Below, piece after piece: positions 6,428 through 13,841 of a stretch of 64,000 nucleotides of DNA. The position numbers and the translations under genes are program-made. The stretch covers positions 1 through 64,000 of the forward strand of contig NZ_JAGHZV010000007.1 of NCBI RefSeq assembly GCF_017745215.1, given 5' to 3'. The first letter of the stretch is position 1; each line of letters starts with the position of its first letter. Under the pieces are notes generated by a model. It was not told the origin of the DNA. It saw only the letters and a program-made list of their open reading frames with translations, and ran no database searches. Source of the stretch: Sphingomonas sp. (lineage in GTDB: Bacteria; Pseudomonadota; Alphaproteobacteria; Sphingomonadales; Sphingomonadaceae).

Positions 6428-8599
6428 ATGGCGACCTTGGTGCTCACCGTCGTCGGCGGGGTGGTCGGCGGCCCGCCGGGGGCGATGATCGGCGCGCAGA
6501 TCGGCAATTTCATCGACCGCGAAGTGCTGTTCAAGCCCAAGGGGCGCGACGGCCCGCGGCTGACCGAGCTGGGGGTGCAAACCTCGTCCTACGGCACGCA
6601 GATCCCGAAGCTGTTCGGGACGATGCGCGTCGCGGGATCGGTGATCTGGTCGACCGACCTGATCGAGCACCGCAGCAAGTCGGGCGGCAAGGGGCAGCCG
6701 ACGACGACGAGCTATTCCTATACCGCGTCGTTCGCGGTGGCGCTTTCGGCGCGGGCGATCCTGGGCGTGGGTCGGATCTGGGCCGACGGCAAGCTGCTGC
6801 GCGGCAGCGCGGGCGACTTCAAGACGCGGTGCGGCTTCCGTCTGCACCTGGGCGGCGAGGACCAGGCGGCGGATCCGCTGATCGCCTCCGCCGAGGGGGT
6901 GGGGATGGCGCCGGCGCATCGCGGGATCGCCTATGCGGTGTTCGAGGATCTCGAGCTCGGCGATTTCGGGAACCGCATCCCGTCGCTGACCTTCGAAGTG
7001 ACCGCCGACGCGGATGCAGTGAGCGCGGGTTCGGTGCTGGCCGAGATCGGCGGGGGCGATCTGGCGAGCGAGGACGGCTCGCAGCCGCTCGGCGGCTTCG
7101 CGGCGAGCGGCGCGAGCGTGCGCGCGGTTGCGGAGACGCTGGCGGGGGCGGATTGCGGCTGGTTCGGGCTCGAGGATCGCGCGCTGGTGCTGCGGCGCGG
7201 GAGCGGCGACGGCATCGCGCTGGCGGATCTGGGGATGCGCGCGGCGGGCAGGACGGGGGCAGTGGGGAGTCGCTCGATCGCGGCGGTCGACGCGATCCCG
7301 CGGTCGCTGACGCTCGCGCATTACGACCCGGCGCGCGACTATCAGACGGGCGTGCAGCGTGCCGCGCGGCCGGGGCCGGGGATCCGCGAGGCGCGGCTCG
7401 AGCTGCCCGCGGCGATCGATGCGAGCGGCGCAAAGACGATCGCCGAGACGGCACTGGCGCGGCTCGATATCGAACGCGAGCGGCGGAGCCTCGCGCTCGG
7501 CTGGGACGCGATCGGGATCGTGCCGGGCGCGCGCGTGACGATCGCGGGCGCGCCGGGGGTGTGGCGGGTCGACCGCTGGTCGCTCGAGGCGATGGTGGTG
7601 GCGCTCGACTGCGTGGCGGTGGCGCCGGCGACGATGGCGGCGGACGCGAGCGGCGGGCGCGTGCTGCCCGCGCCCGATCTGGCGTTGGGCGAGACGCGGG
7701 TGGCGGCGTTCGAGCTGATGCCGCTCGACGGCAGCCTGGCGAGCGCACCCCGGCTCGCGGTGGCGACGGCGGGAACCGGATCGGGATGGCGCAGCGCTGC
7801 GCTGCTCACCAGCATGGATGGCGCGAGCTGGTCTCCCGCGGGCGTGAGCGCGCTGCCGGCGGTGATGGGGCACATCGTCGTGGCGCCGGGGGCGGCAAGG
7901 TCGGGGCTTGCCGATCTGGCGGGGTCGGTCGAAGTCGAGCTGCTGCACGAGGGGATGGTGCTGGGCGACGCCGACGATGCGGCGCTCGACGCGGGCGTGA
8001 ACCTGGCGATGGCGGGCGAAGAGCTGCTCCAGTTCGGCCGGGCAGAGCCGCTCGGGGGAAATCGCTGGCGGCTGAGCCGCTTGTGGCGCGGGCGGCGCGG
8101 AACCGAGGCAGCGGCGGGGCTGCAGGCCGAGGGCGACCGGTTCGTGCTGGTCGAGGCCGATGCGGTGGCGGCGATCGAGCTCGCGGAGTCCGCGCTGGGC
8201 GGGACCGTCTCGGTGCAGGCGCAGGGCAGCGGCGACAGCGGGAGCGACGCGGCGAGCGCTTCGGTGTCCGGACGGTCGGTGGTGCCGCCTTCGCCGGTGC
8301 ATCTCGCGGCCGAACGCCTCGAGGGCGGCGGCACCGCGGTGCGGTGGGTGCGGCGCAGCAGGATCGGGTGGCGCTGGACCGACGGCGCCGACGTGCCGCT
8401 GGGCGAGGAACGCGAGGCATGGCGCGTGACGATCATGCCCGAGGGTGGGGTGGCGCGGACCGAGGCGGTCGCCGAGCCGCTGGTGACGCTGAGCGCGGCG
8501 GATCGCGCGGGAGCGTGCGCCGTGAGCGTGTGCCAGGCGGGCTCGCACGGGCTTTCGCTGCCCGCGGTGCTGATGCTCGAATCGCTGGAAGGAGCCTGA
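6428..8599 (+). CDS. gp15-like tail tip/host specificity protein without visible TIM domain
   Basis: The 723-residue protein begins MATLVLTVVGGVVGGPPGAM and continues with GTQIPKLFGTMRVAGSVIW and YSYTASFAVALSARAILGVG, the unmistakable N-terminus of RcGTA gp15. RcGTA gp15 is about 1300 residues and carries a GTA_TIM domain in its middle. Here the sequence passes from GNRIPSLTFEV (about residue 180) into the phage-tail-3 part (DYQTGVQRAARPGPG, about 305; GWDAIGIVPGARVTI, about 360) with no room for a barrel. The C-terminal third is a set of beta-rich segments. It forms the tail tip that contacts the recipient cell. Confidence 0.85.
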   Translation: MATLVLTVVGGVVGGPPGAMIGAQIGNFIDREVLFKPKGRDGPRLTELGVQTSSYGTQIPKLFGTMRVAGSVIWSTDLIEHRSKSGGKGQPTTTSYSYTASFAVALSARAILGVGRIWADGKLLRGSAGDFKTRCGFRLHLGGEDQAADPLIASAEGVGMAPAHRGIAYAVFEDLELGDFGNRIPSLTFEVTADADAVSAGSVLAEIGGGDLASEDGSQPLGGFAASGASVRAVAETLAGADCGWFGLEDRALVLRRGSGDGIALADLGMRAAGRTGAVGSRSIAAVDAIPRSLTLAHYDPARDYQTGVQRAARPGPGIREARLELPAAIDASGAKTIAETALARLDIERERRSLALGWDAIGIVPGARVTIAGAPGVWRVDRWSLEAMVVALDCVAVAPATMAADASGGRVLPAPDLALGETRVAAFELMPLDGSLASAPRLAVATAGTGSGWRSAALLTSMDGASWSPAGVSALPAVMGHIVVAPGAARSGLADLAGSVEVELLHEGMVLGDADDAALDAGVNLAMAGEELLQFGRAEPLGGNRWRLSRLWRGRRGTEAAAGLQAEGDRFVLVEADAVAAIELAESALGGTVSVQAQGSGDSGSDAASASVSGRSVVPPSPVHLAAERLEGGGTAVRWVRRSRIGWRWTDGADVPLGEEREAWRVTIMPEGGVARTEAVAEPLVTLSAADRAGACAVSVCQAGSHGLSLPAVLMLESLEGA

Positions 8600-8600
8600 C

Positions 8601-9104
8601 ATGACCGGATCTTCGACCGACCGCCTGGCGCTGCCGCTGCTCGAGCCGGGGCAGGCGCAGAAGGAAATGTTCCATAACGAAGCGCTGGTCCGGCTCGACG
8701 CCGCGGTGCAGGCGTGCGCCGTCGCCGGGGGGCTCGACGCGCCGCCCGCGGATCCCGCGGCCGGGCAGTGCTGGATCGTCGGCGCCTCGCCGAGCGGCGC
8801 CTGGAGCGGGCACGCCGGCGCGCTCGCGTGCTGGACCCTCTCGGGCTGGCGGTTCGTCGCGGCGGCGGAGGGGATGCGCGCCTGGATCGCGGATCCCGCG
8901 GGCTTCGCGCTGCATTCGGGCGGCGAATGGCGATTCGGCGAGGCGCACGGGCGGCTGATCGTCGAGGGGGTGCAGGTGGTGGGCCCGCAGGCCGCAGCGA
9001 TCGGGAACCCTTCGGGCGGTTCGGTCGTCGATGCGGAAGCGCGATCGACGATCGCGCAAATCCTTGCTGCGATGCGGGAACATGGGCTTGTCGATCCCGG
9101 CTAA
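8601..9104 (+). CDS. DUF2793 protein, last gene of the GTA/phage cluster
   Basis: A 167-residue protein starting one base after the gp15 stop. LPLLEPGQAQKEMFHNEAL is the DUF2793 signature, and GQCWIVGASPSGAWSGHAG, then GWRFVAAAEGMRAWI complete the domain. The family sits at the 3' end of tail modules in sphingomonad and rhodobacteral prophages and GTAs and is thought to be a tail fibre or tip accessory. No lysis, integrase or replication gene follows: the next gene is a chromosomal porin. Confidence 0.85.
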   Translation: MTGSSTDRLALPLLEPGQAQKEMFHNEALVRLDAAVQACAVAGGLDAPPADPAAGQCWIVGASPSGAWSGHAGALACWTLSGWRFVAAAEGMRAWIADPAGFALHSGGEWRFGEAHGRLIVEGVQVVGPQAAAIGNPSGGSVVDAEARSTIAQILAAMREHGLVDPG

Positions 9105-9147
9105 CCTGTGACGAACGTGCAACAGTCCCCGGATTTGTTCGCTTGCG

Positions 9148-9165
9148 CCGAAACCTTCCTTTCGG
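9148..9165 (+). other. small hairpin in the OmpA leader
   Basis: CCGAAA (9148-9153) pairs with TTTCGG (9160-9165) across a CCTTCC loop. No T-run follows, so it is more likely a leader structure or a weak attenuator than a terminator. It lies about 50 bases before the porin start, where a stabilising 5' hairpin would be expected for a highly expressed outer membrane protein. Confidence 0.35.
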
Positions 9166-9212
9166 TAGGGAGTTTGCGCTGTCCGTAGTGACAACCAAGA
9201 AAGGGGATTAAG

Positions 9213-10352
9213 ATGCGGAAGCTTGCCGTCATACTGGCACTTGCGACGACCGCGCTCAGCACGCCCGCTCTCGCCCGCGACGATGCGTGGTACGTGGGTG
9301 TCGAAGGCGGCGCGATGCTCGTCGAGGATATCCAGTTCGACATCGGAACCACGCCGCGCGCGGCGAACATCGACCACAAGGCCGGCTGGGACGTCGATGC
9401 GTCGGTCGGTTACGACTTCGGCGCTTTCCGCGCGGAAGCCGAGGTCGGCTATCGCGAGGCTTCGATCTCCAGCTTCAGCTCGGGCTTGAACACGCCGGTC
9501 CTGAACTCGAGCGGTGCGCTCAGCGGCGCGCTGCCGGGTACCTTCAACTATGCCGGCGGCAGCTCGAGCGCGCTCAGCTTCATGGTCAACGGCATGCTCG
9601 ACTTCGGTGACGACGACGTCCTCAGCGGCTTCGTCGGCGGCGGTGCGGGTATCGCCCGCGTCAAGGAGAACCTCGAGCTGAATACCTATGGCTCGACGCT
9701 CGACGACAGCAAGAGCGTCTTCGCCTGGCAGGCGTTCGCGGGTGTCCGCGCGCCGCTGACCAGCACGATCGACGTTTCGCTGAAGTACCGCTTCTTCAAC
9801 GCCACCGGCGTCGACCTGGTCGACATCGCGGGCCGGACCTGGAGCGGCCGCTTCCGTTCGCACTCGATCCTGGGTGGCCTGACCTTCAACTTCGGCGCGC
9901 CGCCGCCGCCTCCGCCGGTTGCCCCGCCGCCGCCGCCGCCGGCTCCGACGCCCACCTGGACGCCGACTCCCGAGCCGACGCCCACGCCGGAAGTGGTGCA
10001 GTGCACGCCTGGGCCGTACATCGTGTTCTTCGACTGGGACAAGTCGGACATCACGGCGGAAGCTTCGAGCATCCTCGACAACGCCATCAGCAACTACAAG
10101 GACTGCGGCAACGCCCAGGTCATGCTGGCTGGCCACGCCGACCGTTCGGGTTCGGCGAGCTACAACGTCGGCCTGTCGCAGCGCCGTGCGGATGCGGTGA
10201 AGGCGTATATGAGCGCCCGCGGCATTCCGGACAGCGTGATCTCGACCGAGGCCTTCGGCGAGAGCAAGCCGCGCGTCGCGACCGCCGACGGCGTCCGCGA
10301 GCTCCAGAACCGCCGCGTGGAGATCACTTACGGTCCGGGTTCGGGCCAGTAA
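9213..10352 (+). CDS. OmpA-family outer membrane protein
   Basis: A 379-residue protein with a clear signal peptide (MRKLAVILALATTALSTPALA). An eight-strand porin-like barrel occupies roughly residues 25-230. It is followed by a proline/threonine linker (about 230-260, PPPPPP repeats and TPTPEPTPTPE) and a peptidoglycan-binding OmpA domain (from YIVFFDWDKSDIT, with GHADRSGSASYN, LSQRRADAVKAYM and NRRVEITY). The protein anchors the outer membrane to the wall. It has its own AAGAAAGGGG ribosome binding site and a strong terminator, so it is a single-gene unit. Codon use is the most strongly biased in the window, consistent with high expression. Confidence 0.95.
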   Translation: MRKLAVILALATTALSTPALARDDAWYVGVEGGAMLVEDIQFDIGTTPRAANIDHKAGWDVDASVGYDFGAFRAEAEVGYREASISSFSSGLNTPVLNSSGALSGALPGTFNYAGGSSSALSFMVNGMLDFGDDDVLSGFVGGGAGIARVKENLELNTYGSTLDDSKSVFAWQAFAGVRAPLTSTIDVSLKYRFFNATGVDLVDIAGRTWSGRFRSHSILGGLTFNFGAPPPPPPVAPPPPPPAPTPTWTPTPEPTPTPEVVQCTPGPYIVFFDWDKSDITAEASSILDNAISNYKDCGNAQVMLAGHADRSGSASYNVGLSQRRADAVKAYMSARGIPDSVISTEAFGESKPRVATADGVRELQNRRVEITYGPGSGQ

Positions 10353-10385
10353 GCCACGCCGGTCCGAAAGGGCTGACACGAATTG

Positions 10386-10422
10386 GGGAGGTCGGGAAAC
10401 CGGCCTCCCTTTTTCGTTTTTT
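10386..10422 (+). terminator. strong intrinsic terminator after the OmpA gene
   Basis: A 10-bp stem (GGGAGGTCGG at 10386-10395 with CCGGCCTCCC at 10400-10409, one G-U pair) has a GAAA loop and is followed by TTTTT CG TTTTTT. It lies 34 bases after the porin stop. Confidence 0.92.
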
Positions 10423-10485
10423 GGGGTTGTGGCGATCGGGCTGTCGCGGCGGCGTTGTTCCGGCCGGCCGGGCCCGGCGCCGGAC

Positions 10486-10794
10486 TCAGCCGCCGCGGAT
10501 ATCCCTCCAATATTCCGCTTGTACGTCGGGATCGATTTCGACCGGCCTGGTGCTTCGCTCATGGAGTCGGTCGCGGCCGTCCTTGCGTGGGCCCGAGATC
10601 CAGACGTGCGCGCCGGTCTCGACGTCGAAATAATTCGCCTTGAAGCCCTGGCCGCCGAGCCGCTGGTAGATGCGGCCGGCATAGTGGAGCGACTGGCCGG
10701 TTCTCGAAAAGGCGACGCGCCCGGTGCGCGCGGGGCCGTTGAGCCCCTCGCTCTTGTCTTCGATATACATGATGCGAGTTTTCTTCGCGCTCAT
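10486..10794 (-). CDS. conserved hypothetical protein, 102 aa (often misnamed DXP synthase)
   Basis: The start at 10794 gives MSAKKTRIMYIEDKSEGLNG. The product is a compact basic domain with the pattern GPARTGRVAFSRTGQ, GFKANYFDVETG, VWISGPRKDGRDRL and EYWRDIRG. From memory, close relatives are widespread in bacteria and are often annotated, wrongly, as 1-deoxy-xylulose-5-phosphate synthase. The gene is the last of a minus-strand series after the macrodomain gene, 62 bases downstream. Function is unknown. The reading frame extends upstream, but that part is a shadow of the macrodomain gene. Confidence 0.8.
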   Translation of the reverse strand: MSAKKTRIMYIEDKSEGLNGPARTGRVAFSRTGQSLHYAGRIYQRLGGQGFKANYFDVETGAHVWISGPRKDGRDRLHERSTRPVEIDPDVQAEYWRDIRGG

Positions 10795-10856
10795 CCTATG
10801 GGCCTTTCGGCGCGGGTCCTGGCCATCTTCCAGCCGGCAACCATCACGCGCGCCGA

Positions 10857-11306
10857 TCAAGGTGCGAATTCGCCGAGGCAATGATCGAGCCCGGCCAGTT
10901 CTTCCTCGATGATCGCGCCGATCATCGACCAGTCGCCGCCGGCGAGCCCCGCGGCGATCCCGGGATAGCCGATCCGTGCCCCGCTGAACTCGCGCGCCAC
11001 CGCACGCATCGCCACGCGGATCGCCGCATCGTCCGCCTTCACGCCCGGACCGCGCCAGTCGAACTGAGTACAGGCGTTGACGAGCGTGAACCGCTTTCCA
11101 TCGCGCCCGGACCGCGCCACCGAATAGTCGCCAGACTTTTCGCGCGAGCTCCTTTCGGTCGCGCAATCGGCGGCATGGGCTTCGGGAACTTGCCGGCGGA
11201 TCGCCAGCGCGATGCCCTTGCCTACGGTGCAGTGGCAGCCGTGGACGATCACGTCGAACCCGCCCTTGCGGGCGAACGCGAGCAGGTCTCCGGCGATCGT
11301 CCGCAT
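10857..11306 (-). CDS. macrodomain (ADP-ribose-binding) protein
   Basis: The 149-residue protein begins MRTIAGDLLAFARKGGFDVI, then HGCHCTVGKGIALAIR, which matches the ligand-binding loop of macrodomains (I-x-x-G-D-L-L, H-G-x-N/H-C, G-x-G-I-A). A second loop, RIGYPGIAAGLAGGDW, corresponds to the phosphate loop (I-G-x-G-x-A-G/R-G-x-W) with an alanine in place of the usual first glycine. Such single-domain proteins bind or hydrolyse ADP-ribose esters or ADP-ribose-1''-phosphate. It starts 7 bases after the ADP-ribosylation/crystallin-J1-like gene, so the two are co-translated and probably act together. Confidence 0.85.
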   Translation of the reverse strand: MRTIAGDLLAFARKGGFDVIVHGCHCTVGKGIALAIRRQVPEAHAADCATERSSREKSGDYSVARSGRDGKRFTLVNACTQFDWRGPGVKADDAAIRVAMRAVAREFSGARIGYPGIAAGLAGGDWSMIGAIIEEELAGLDHCLGEFAP

Positions 11307-11313
11307 GCGCCGC

Positions 11314-11661
11314 TCAGCCGAATTCGTGCGTGACTTCGATCGTCCCTACGATCGCGGCGTTGAACGAATCGAGATCCTCGGCCGGAATCCAATATTCGCG
11401 GTGCGCGCGGCCGCCAGCCTCCTCCACCGGATAGCGCGCGAGGAAATCGGCGCGGACTTCGAAGCGCGTGACATAGCCCGCGCCGCTGTCGCGGACGTTC
11501 CAGTCGCGCGCGATCTTCACGGCATACTCCTCGGTCACGACCGGATAGAAGATCGGCTGCCCGGGCAGTCGCGAGGGGAAGGCGCGCATGCCCGCGTCGC
11601 GGATCAGCGCGAGCTCCTCCGGGCCGACCGGGCGCCAGAGCGTGACGGTCTCGAGCGTCAT
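11314..11661 (-). CDS. ADP-ribosylation/crystallin J1-like protein, 115 aa
   Basis: The sequence VTLWRPVGPEELALI, FPSRLPGQPIFYPVV, ARDWNVRDSGAGYVTRF and REYWIPAEDLDSFN is the compact family that databases label ADP-ribosylation/crystallin J1. The label is historical, and I know of no proven biochemical role. The start (ATG at 11659-11661) overlaps the ygfZ stop as ATGA, and the macrodomain gene follows 7 bases later. The link with a macrodomain suggests ADP-ribose chemistry, either a modification/removal pair or a metabolite-repair pair. No signal peptide or membrane segment is visible. Confidence 0.72.
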   Translation of the reverse strand: MTLETVTLWRPVGPEELALIRDAGMRAFPSRLPGQPIFYPVVTEEYAVKIARDWNVRDSGAGYVTRFEVRADFLARYPVEEAGGRAHREYWIPAEDLDSFNAAIVGTIEVTHEFG

Positions 11662-12410
11662 TCGGCCGCGCCTTCCACCGGCGCCGCCAGCGCGTCCGCC
11701 AGCCAGACCGGCACGAGCGCATCGCCCAGATCCTCAACCCGCCGCAGCTCGACCATCAGGCCGAGCCCGGGCCAGATCGCGCGGGTGCGGTCGCCCGGAT
11801 CGGCGAGCGGAGCGACGACGAGGCGGCGGTTGACCTTGGCGCGATAATGCATCCGCGCGGTATTCTCCTGGCCGATGTAGCAGCCCTTGGCGTAGCTCAC
11901 GCCATGAAGCTCGGCGGCGTTGCATTCGAGCCAGAGCGTCCTGTCCTGGCCGAGCTCGGCGGCGCCCTCGGTCACGCCGAGCGACAGGCGATGCGCGCGC
12001 CAGGCGGCGTCGGCGGGCGTACTTCCGGCGTCCCCGAGCCAGCGGTGGCCGAGCTCGGCAAGGCGCGGATCGGGGACGCCCTCGCCGGAGTCGCGCGACC
12101 AATGGACGCTGCCTTCGATCGGCTCGATCGCGATCGGGCGACGCAGGCGATAGATCGACAGGCGCCGGGCGAGCGCCTCGCGCTGGTCAGCCTCGCAGTC
12201 GATCAGGATGGCGTCGCCGTCGTCCCAGAGGATGAAGTCGAACAGCGCCTTGCCCTGCGGGGTGAGCAGCCCGGCCCATTGCGGCTTGCCCGGCGCCACC
12301 GCGGCGAGATCCTGCGTCACCAGGCCCTGGAGGAAGCCGCGGACGTCCTCGCCGCCGACGCGAAGCAACGCACGGTCGGAAAGCCGGGTCGCTGGGGTGG
12401 TATCGCTCAT
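11658..12410 (-). CDS. ygfZ: YgfZ/GcvT-family folate-dependent iron-sulfur protein
   Basis: A 250-residue protein with the signature KGCYIGQENTARMHYR (Cys177 in K-G-C-Y-x-G-Q-E), which defines YgfZ/IBA57-type folate-binding proteins needed to repair or assemble certain iron-sulfur clusters. The N-terminal half (LLRVGGEDVRGFLQGLVTQDL) is also typical. Length is that of the short bacterial form. It is the first gene of the minus-strand operon that includes the ADP-ribose-related pair. The dihydroorotase-like gene diverges 44 bases away. Confidence 0.9.
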   Translation of the reverse strand: MSDTTPATRLSDRALLRVGGEDVRGFLQGLVTQDLAAVAPGKPQWAGLLTPQGKALFDFILWDDGDAILIDCEADQREALARRLSIYRLRRPIAIEPIEGSVHWSRDSGEGVPDPRLAELGHRWLGDAGSTPADAAWRAHRLSLGVTEGAAELGQDRTLWLECNAAELHGVSYAKGCYIGQENTARMHYRAKVNRRLVVAPLADPGDRTRAIWPGLGLMVELRRVEDLGDALVPVWLADALAAPVEGAAE

Positions 12411-12454
12411 GCCTGCAAGGTAGGAGGCCTGAAACTCAGGCGAAAGAGGCTGCC

Positions 12455-13777
12455 ATGATCGTCGATCTGAAGCTCACGGGCGGGCGCGTGCATTTGCCGG
12501 GCGGACCGGTGGAAGCGGATGTCGGCGTCAGCGGCGGCAGGATCGTCGCGATCGGCGGCGTGGGCGACGCGGGCGAGACGATCGACTGCGCCGGGCTCGA
12601 CGTGCTGCCGGGCGTGATCGACAGCCAGGTCCATTTCCGCGAGCCCGGGCTCGAGCAGAAGGAGGACCTCGAGAGCGGCAGCCGCGCGGCGGTGCTCGGC
12701 GGGGTGACCGCGGTGTTCGAGATGCCGAACACCAAGCCCAACACCGACAGCGCCGACGCGATCGCCGACAAGCTGGCGCGCGCGAAGGACCGGATGTGGT
12801 GCGACCACGCCTTCTACGTCGGCGCGACCAACCACAATGCCGCGAGCCTGGCCGAGCTCGAGCGGCTGCCGGGGACGGCGGGGGTGAAGATCTTCATGGG
12901 GGCGTCGACCGGCGACCTGCTCGTCTCGGACGACGCCAATCTGGCGCGGGTGCTGGCGTCGGGGCATCGCCGCGTCGCGATCCACGCCGAGGACGAGTTC
13001 CGCATGCAGGACCGGCTGGGCGAGCGCGTGGCGGGCGATCCGTCGTCGCACCCGGTGTGGCGCGACGACGAGAGCGCGATGCTGGCGACGCGGCGGATCC
13101 TGGGGCTGGCGCGCGCGGCGCGGCGGCGGATCCATGTGCTCCATGTGACGACGCCCGCGGAGCTGGAGCTGCTGGGGCAGAACAAGGACATCGCGACCTG
13201 CGAAGTCACCCCGCAGCATCTGACGCTGGCAGGCGAGGACGCCTATCCGCGGCTCGGCACCCATGCGCAGATGAACCCGCCGATCCGATCGGGCGCGCAT
13301 CGCGACGGGCTGTGGCACTGGCTCAACCAGGGCGTGCCCGACGTGATCGGATCGGACCATGCGCCGCACACGCGCGAGGAGAAGGCGCAGGCCTATCCCG
13401 CATCGCCCAGTGGCATGCCGGGCGTGCAGACGCTGCTGCCGCTGATGCTCAACCACGTGGCGGAGGGGCGGACGACGCTGCAGCGGGTGATCGACATGAC
13501 GAGCGCGGGGCCGCAGCGGATCTTCGGGATCGCCGGCAAGGGGCGGATCGCAGTCGGCTATGACGCCGACTTCACGGTGGTGGACCTGAAGGCGCGCTGG
13601 ACGGTGGAGGAAGACTGGCTGGCATCGCGCTGCGGCTGGTCGCCGTTCACCGGGATGACGCTGACGGGGAGGCCGGTGGGGACGATCGTGCGCGGCAACC
13701 GGGTGATGTGGGAAGCCGAACTGGCGAACTCGGCGGTGGGGCGGCCGGTGCGGTTCGAGGCGGTGGAGTTCGGGTGA
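12455..13777 (+). CDS. pyrC: dihydroorotase-like amidohydrolase with altered metal motif
   Basis: A 440-residue cyclic amidohydrolase that would convert carbamoyl-aspartate to dihydroorotate. The family pattern is clear: PGVIDSQVHFREPGLEQKED, GGVTAVFEMPNTKP, HAEDEFRM, HVLHVTTPAEL, IGSDHAPHT and CGWSPFTGMTLTGRPVGT. Two points are unusual against the textbook class I enzyme: the HxH metal pair is QxH (Gln58, His60) and EVTPHH is EVTPQH. The same changes seem to occur in a group of alphaproteobacterial relatives, so it may be a functional subfamily or a related amidohydrolase rather than the main pyrimidine enzyme. Starts at ATG 12455; it stands alone on the + strand. Confidence 0.8.
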   Translation: MIVDLKLTGGRVHLPGGPVEADVGVSGGRIVAIGGVGDAGETIDCAGLDVLPGVIDSQVHFREPGLEQKEDLESGSRAAVLGGVTAVFEMPNTKPNTDSADAIADKLARAKDRMWCDHAFYVGATNHNAASLAELERLPGTAGVKIFMGASTGDLLVSDDANLARVLASGHRRVAIHAEDEFRMQDRLGERVAGDPSSHPVWRDDESAMLATRRILGLARAARRRIHVLHVTTPAELELLGQNKDIATCEVTPQHLTLAGEDAYPRLGTHAQMNPPIRSGAHRDGLWHWLNQGVPDVIGSDHAPHTREEKAQAYPASPSGMPGVQTLLPLMLNHVAEGRTTLQRVIDMTSAGPQRIFGIAGKGRIAVGYDADFTVVDLKARWTVEEDWLASRCGWSPFTGMTLTGRPVGTIVRGNRVMWEAELANSAVGRPVRFEAVEFG

Positions 13778-13814
13778 AGGCGCACCGATCGAACTAGCGA
13801 GCGGATTTACAGCC

Positions 13815-13830
13815 AGCGATCGTCATCGCT
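13815..13830. promoter_or_regulatory. inverted repeat just upstream of the KAP NTPase start
   Basis: AGCGAT (13815-13820) and ATCGCT (13825-13830) are perfect arms separated by CGTC, 11 bases before the ATG. The position overlaps where a ribosome binding site would lie, and no good one is otherwise present. It may be an operator or an mRNA hairpin limiting translation. Confidence 0.35.
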
Positions 13831-13841
13831 AAAGTTCCGGC

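Noticed and set aside
9148..9165. OmpA leader hairpin as a riboswitch
   Set aside because: It is a single 6-bp stem with a small loop, without the conserved core of any riboswitch class I know.
10486..11166. Extended 226-codon version of the hypothetical gene at 10486
   Set aside because: The upstream half is an out-of-frame shadow of the macrodomain gene. The real start at 10794 gives the conserved short protein.
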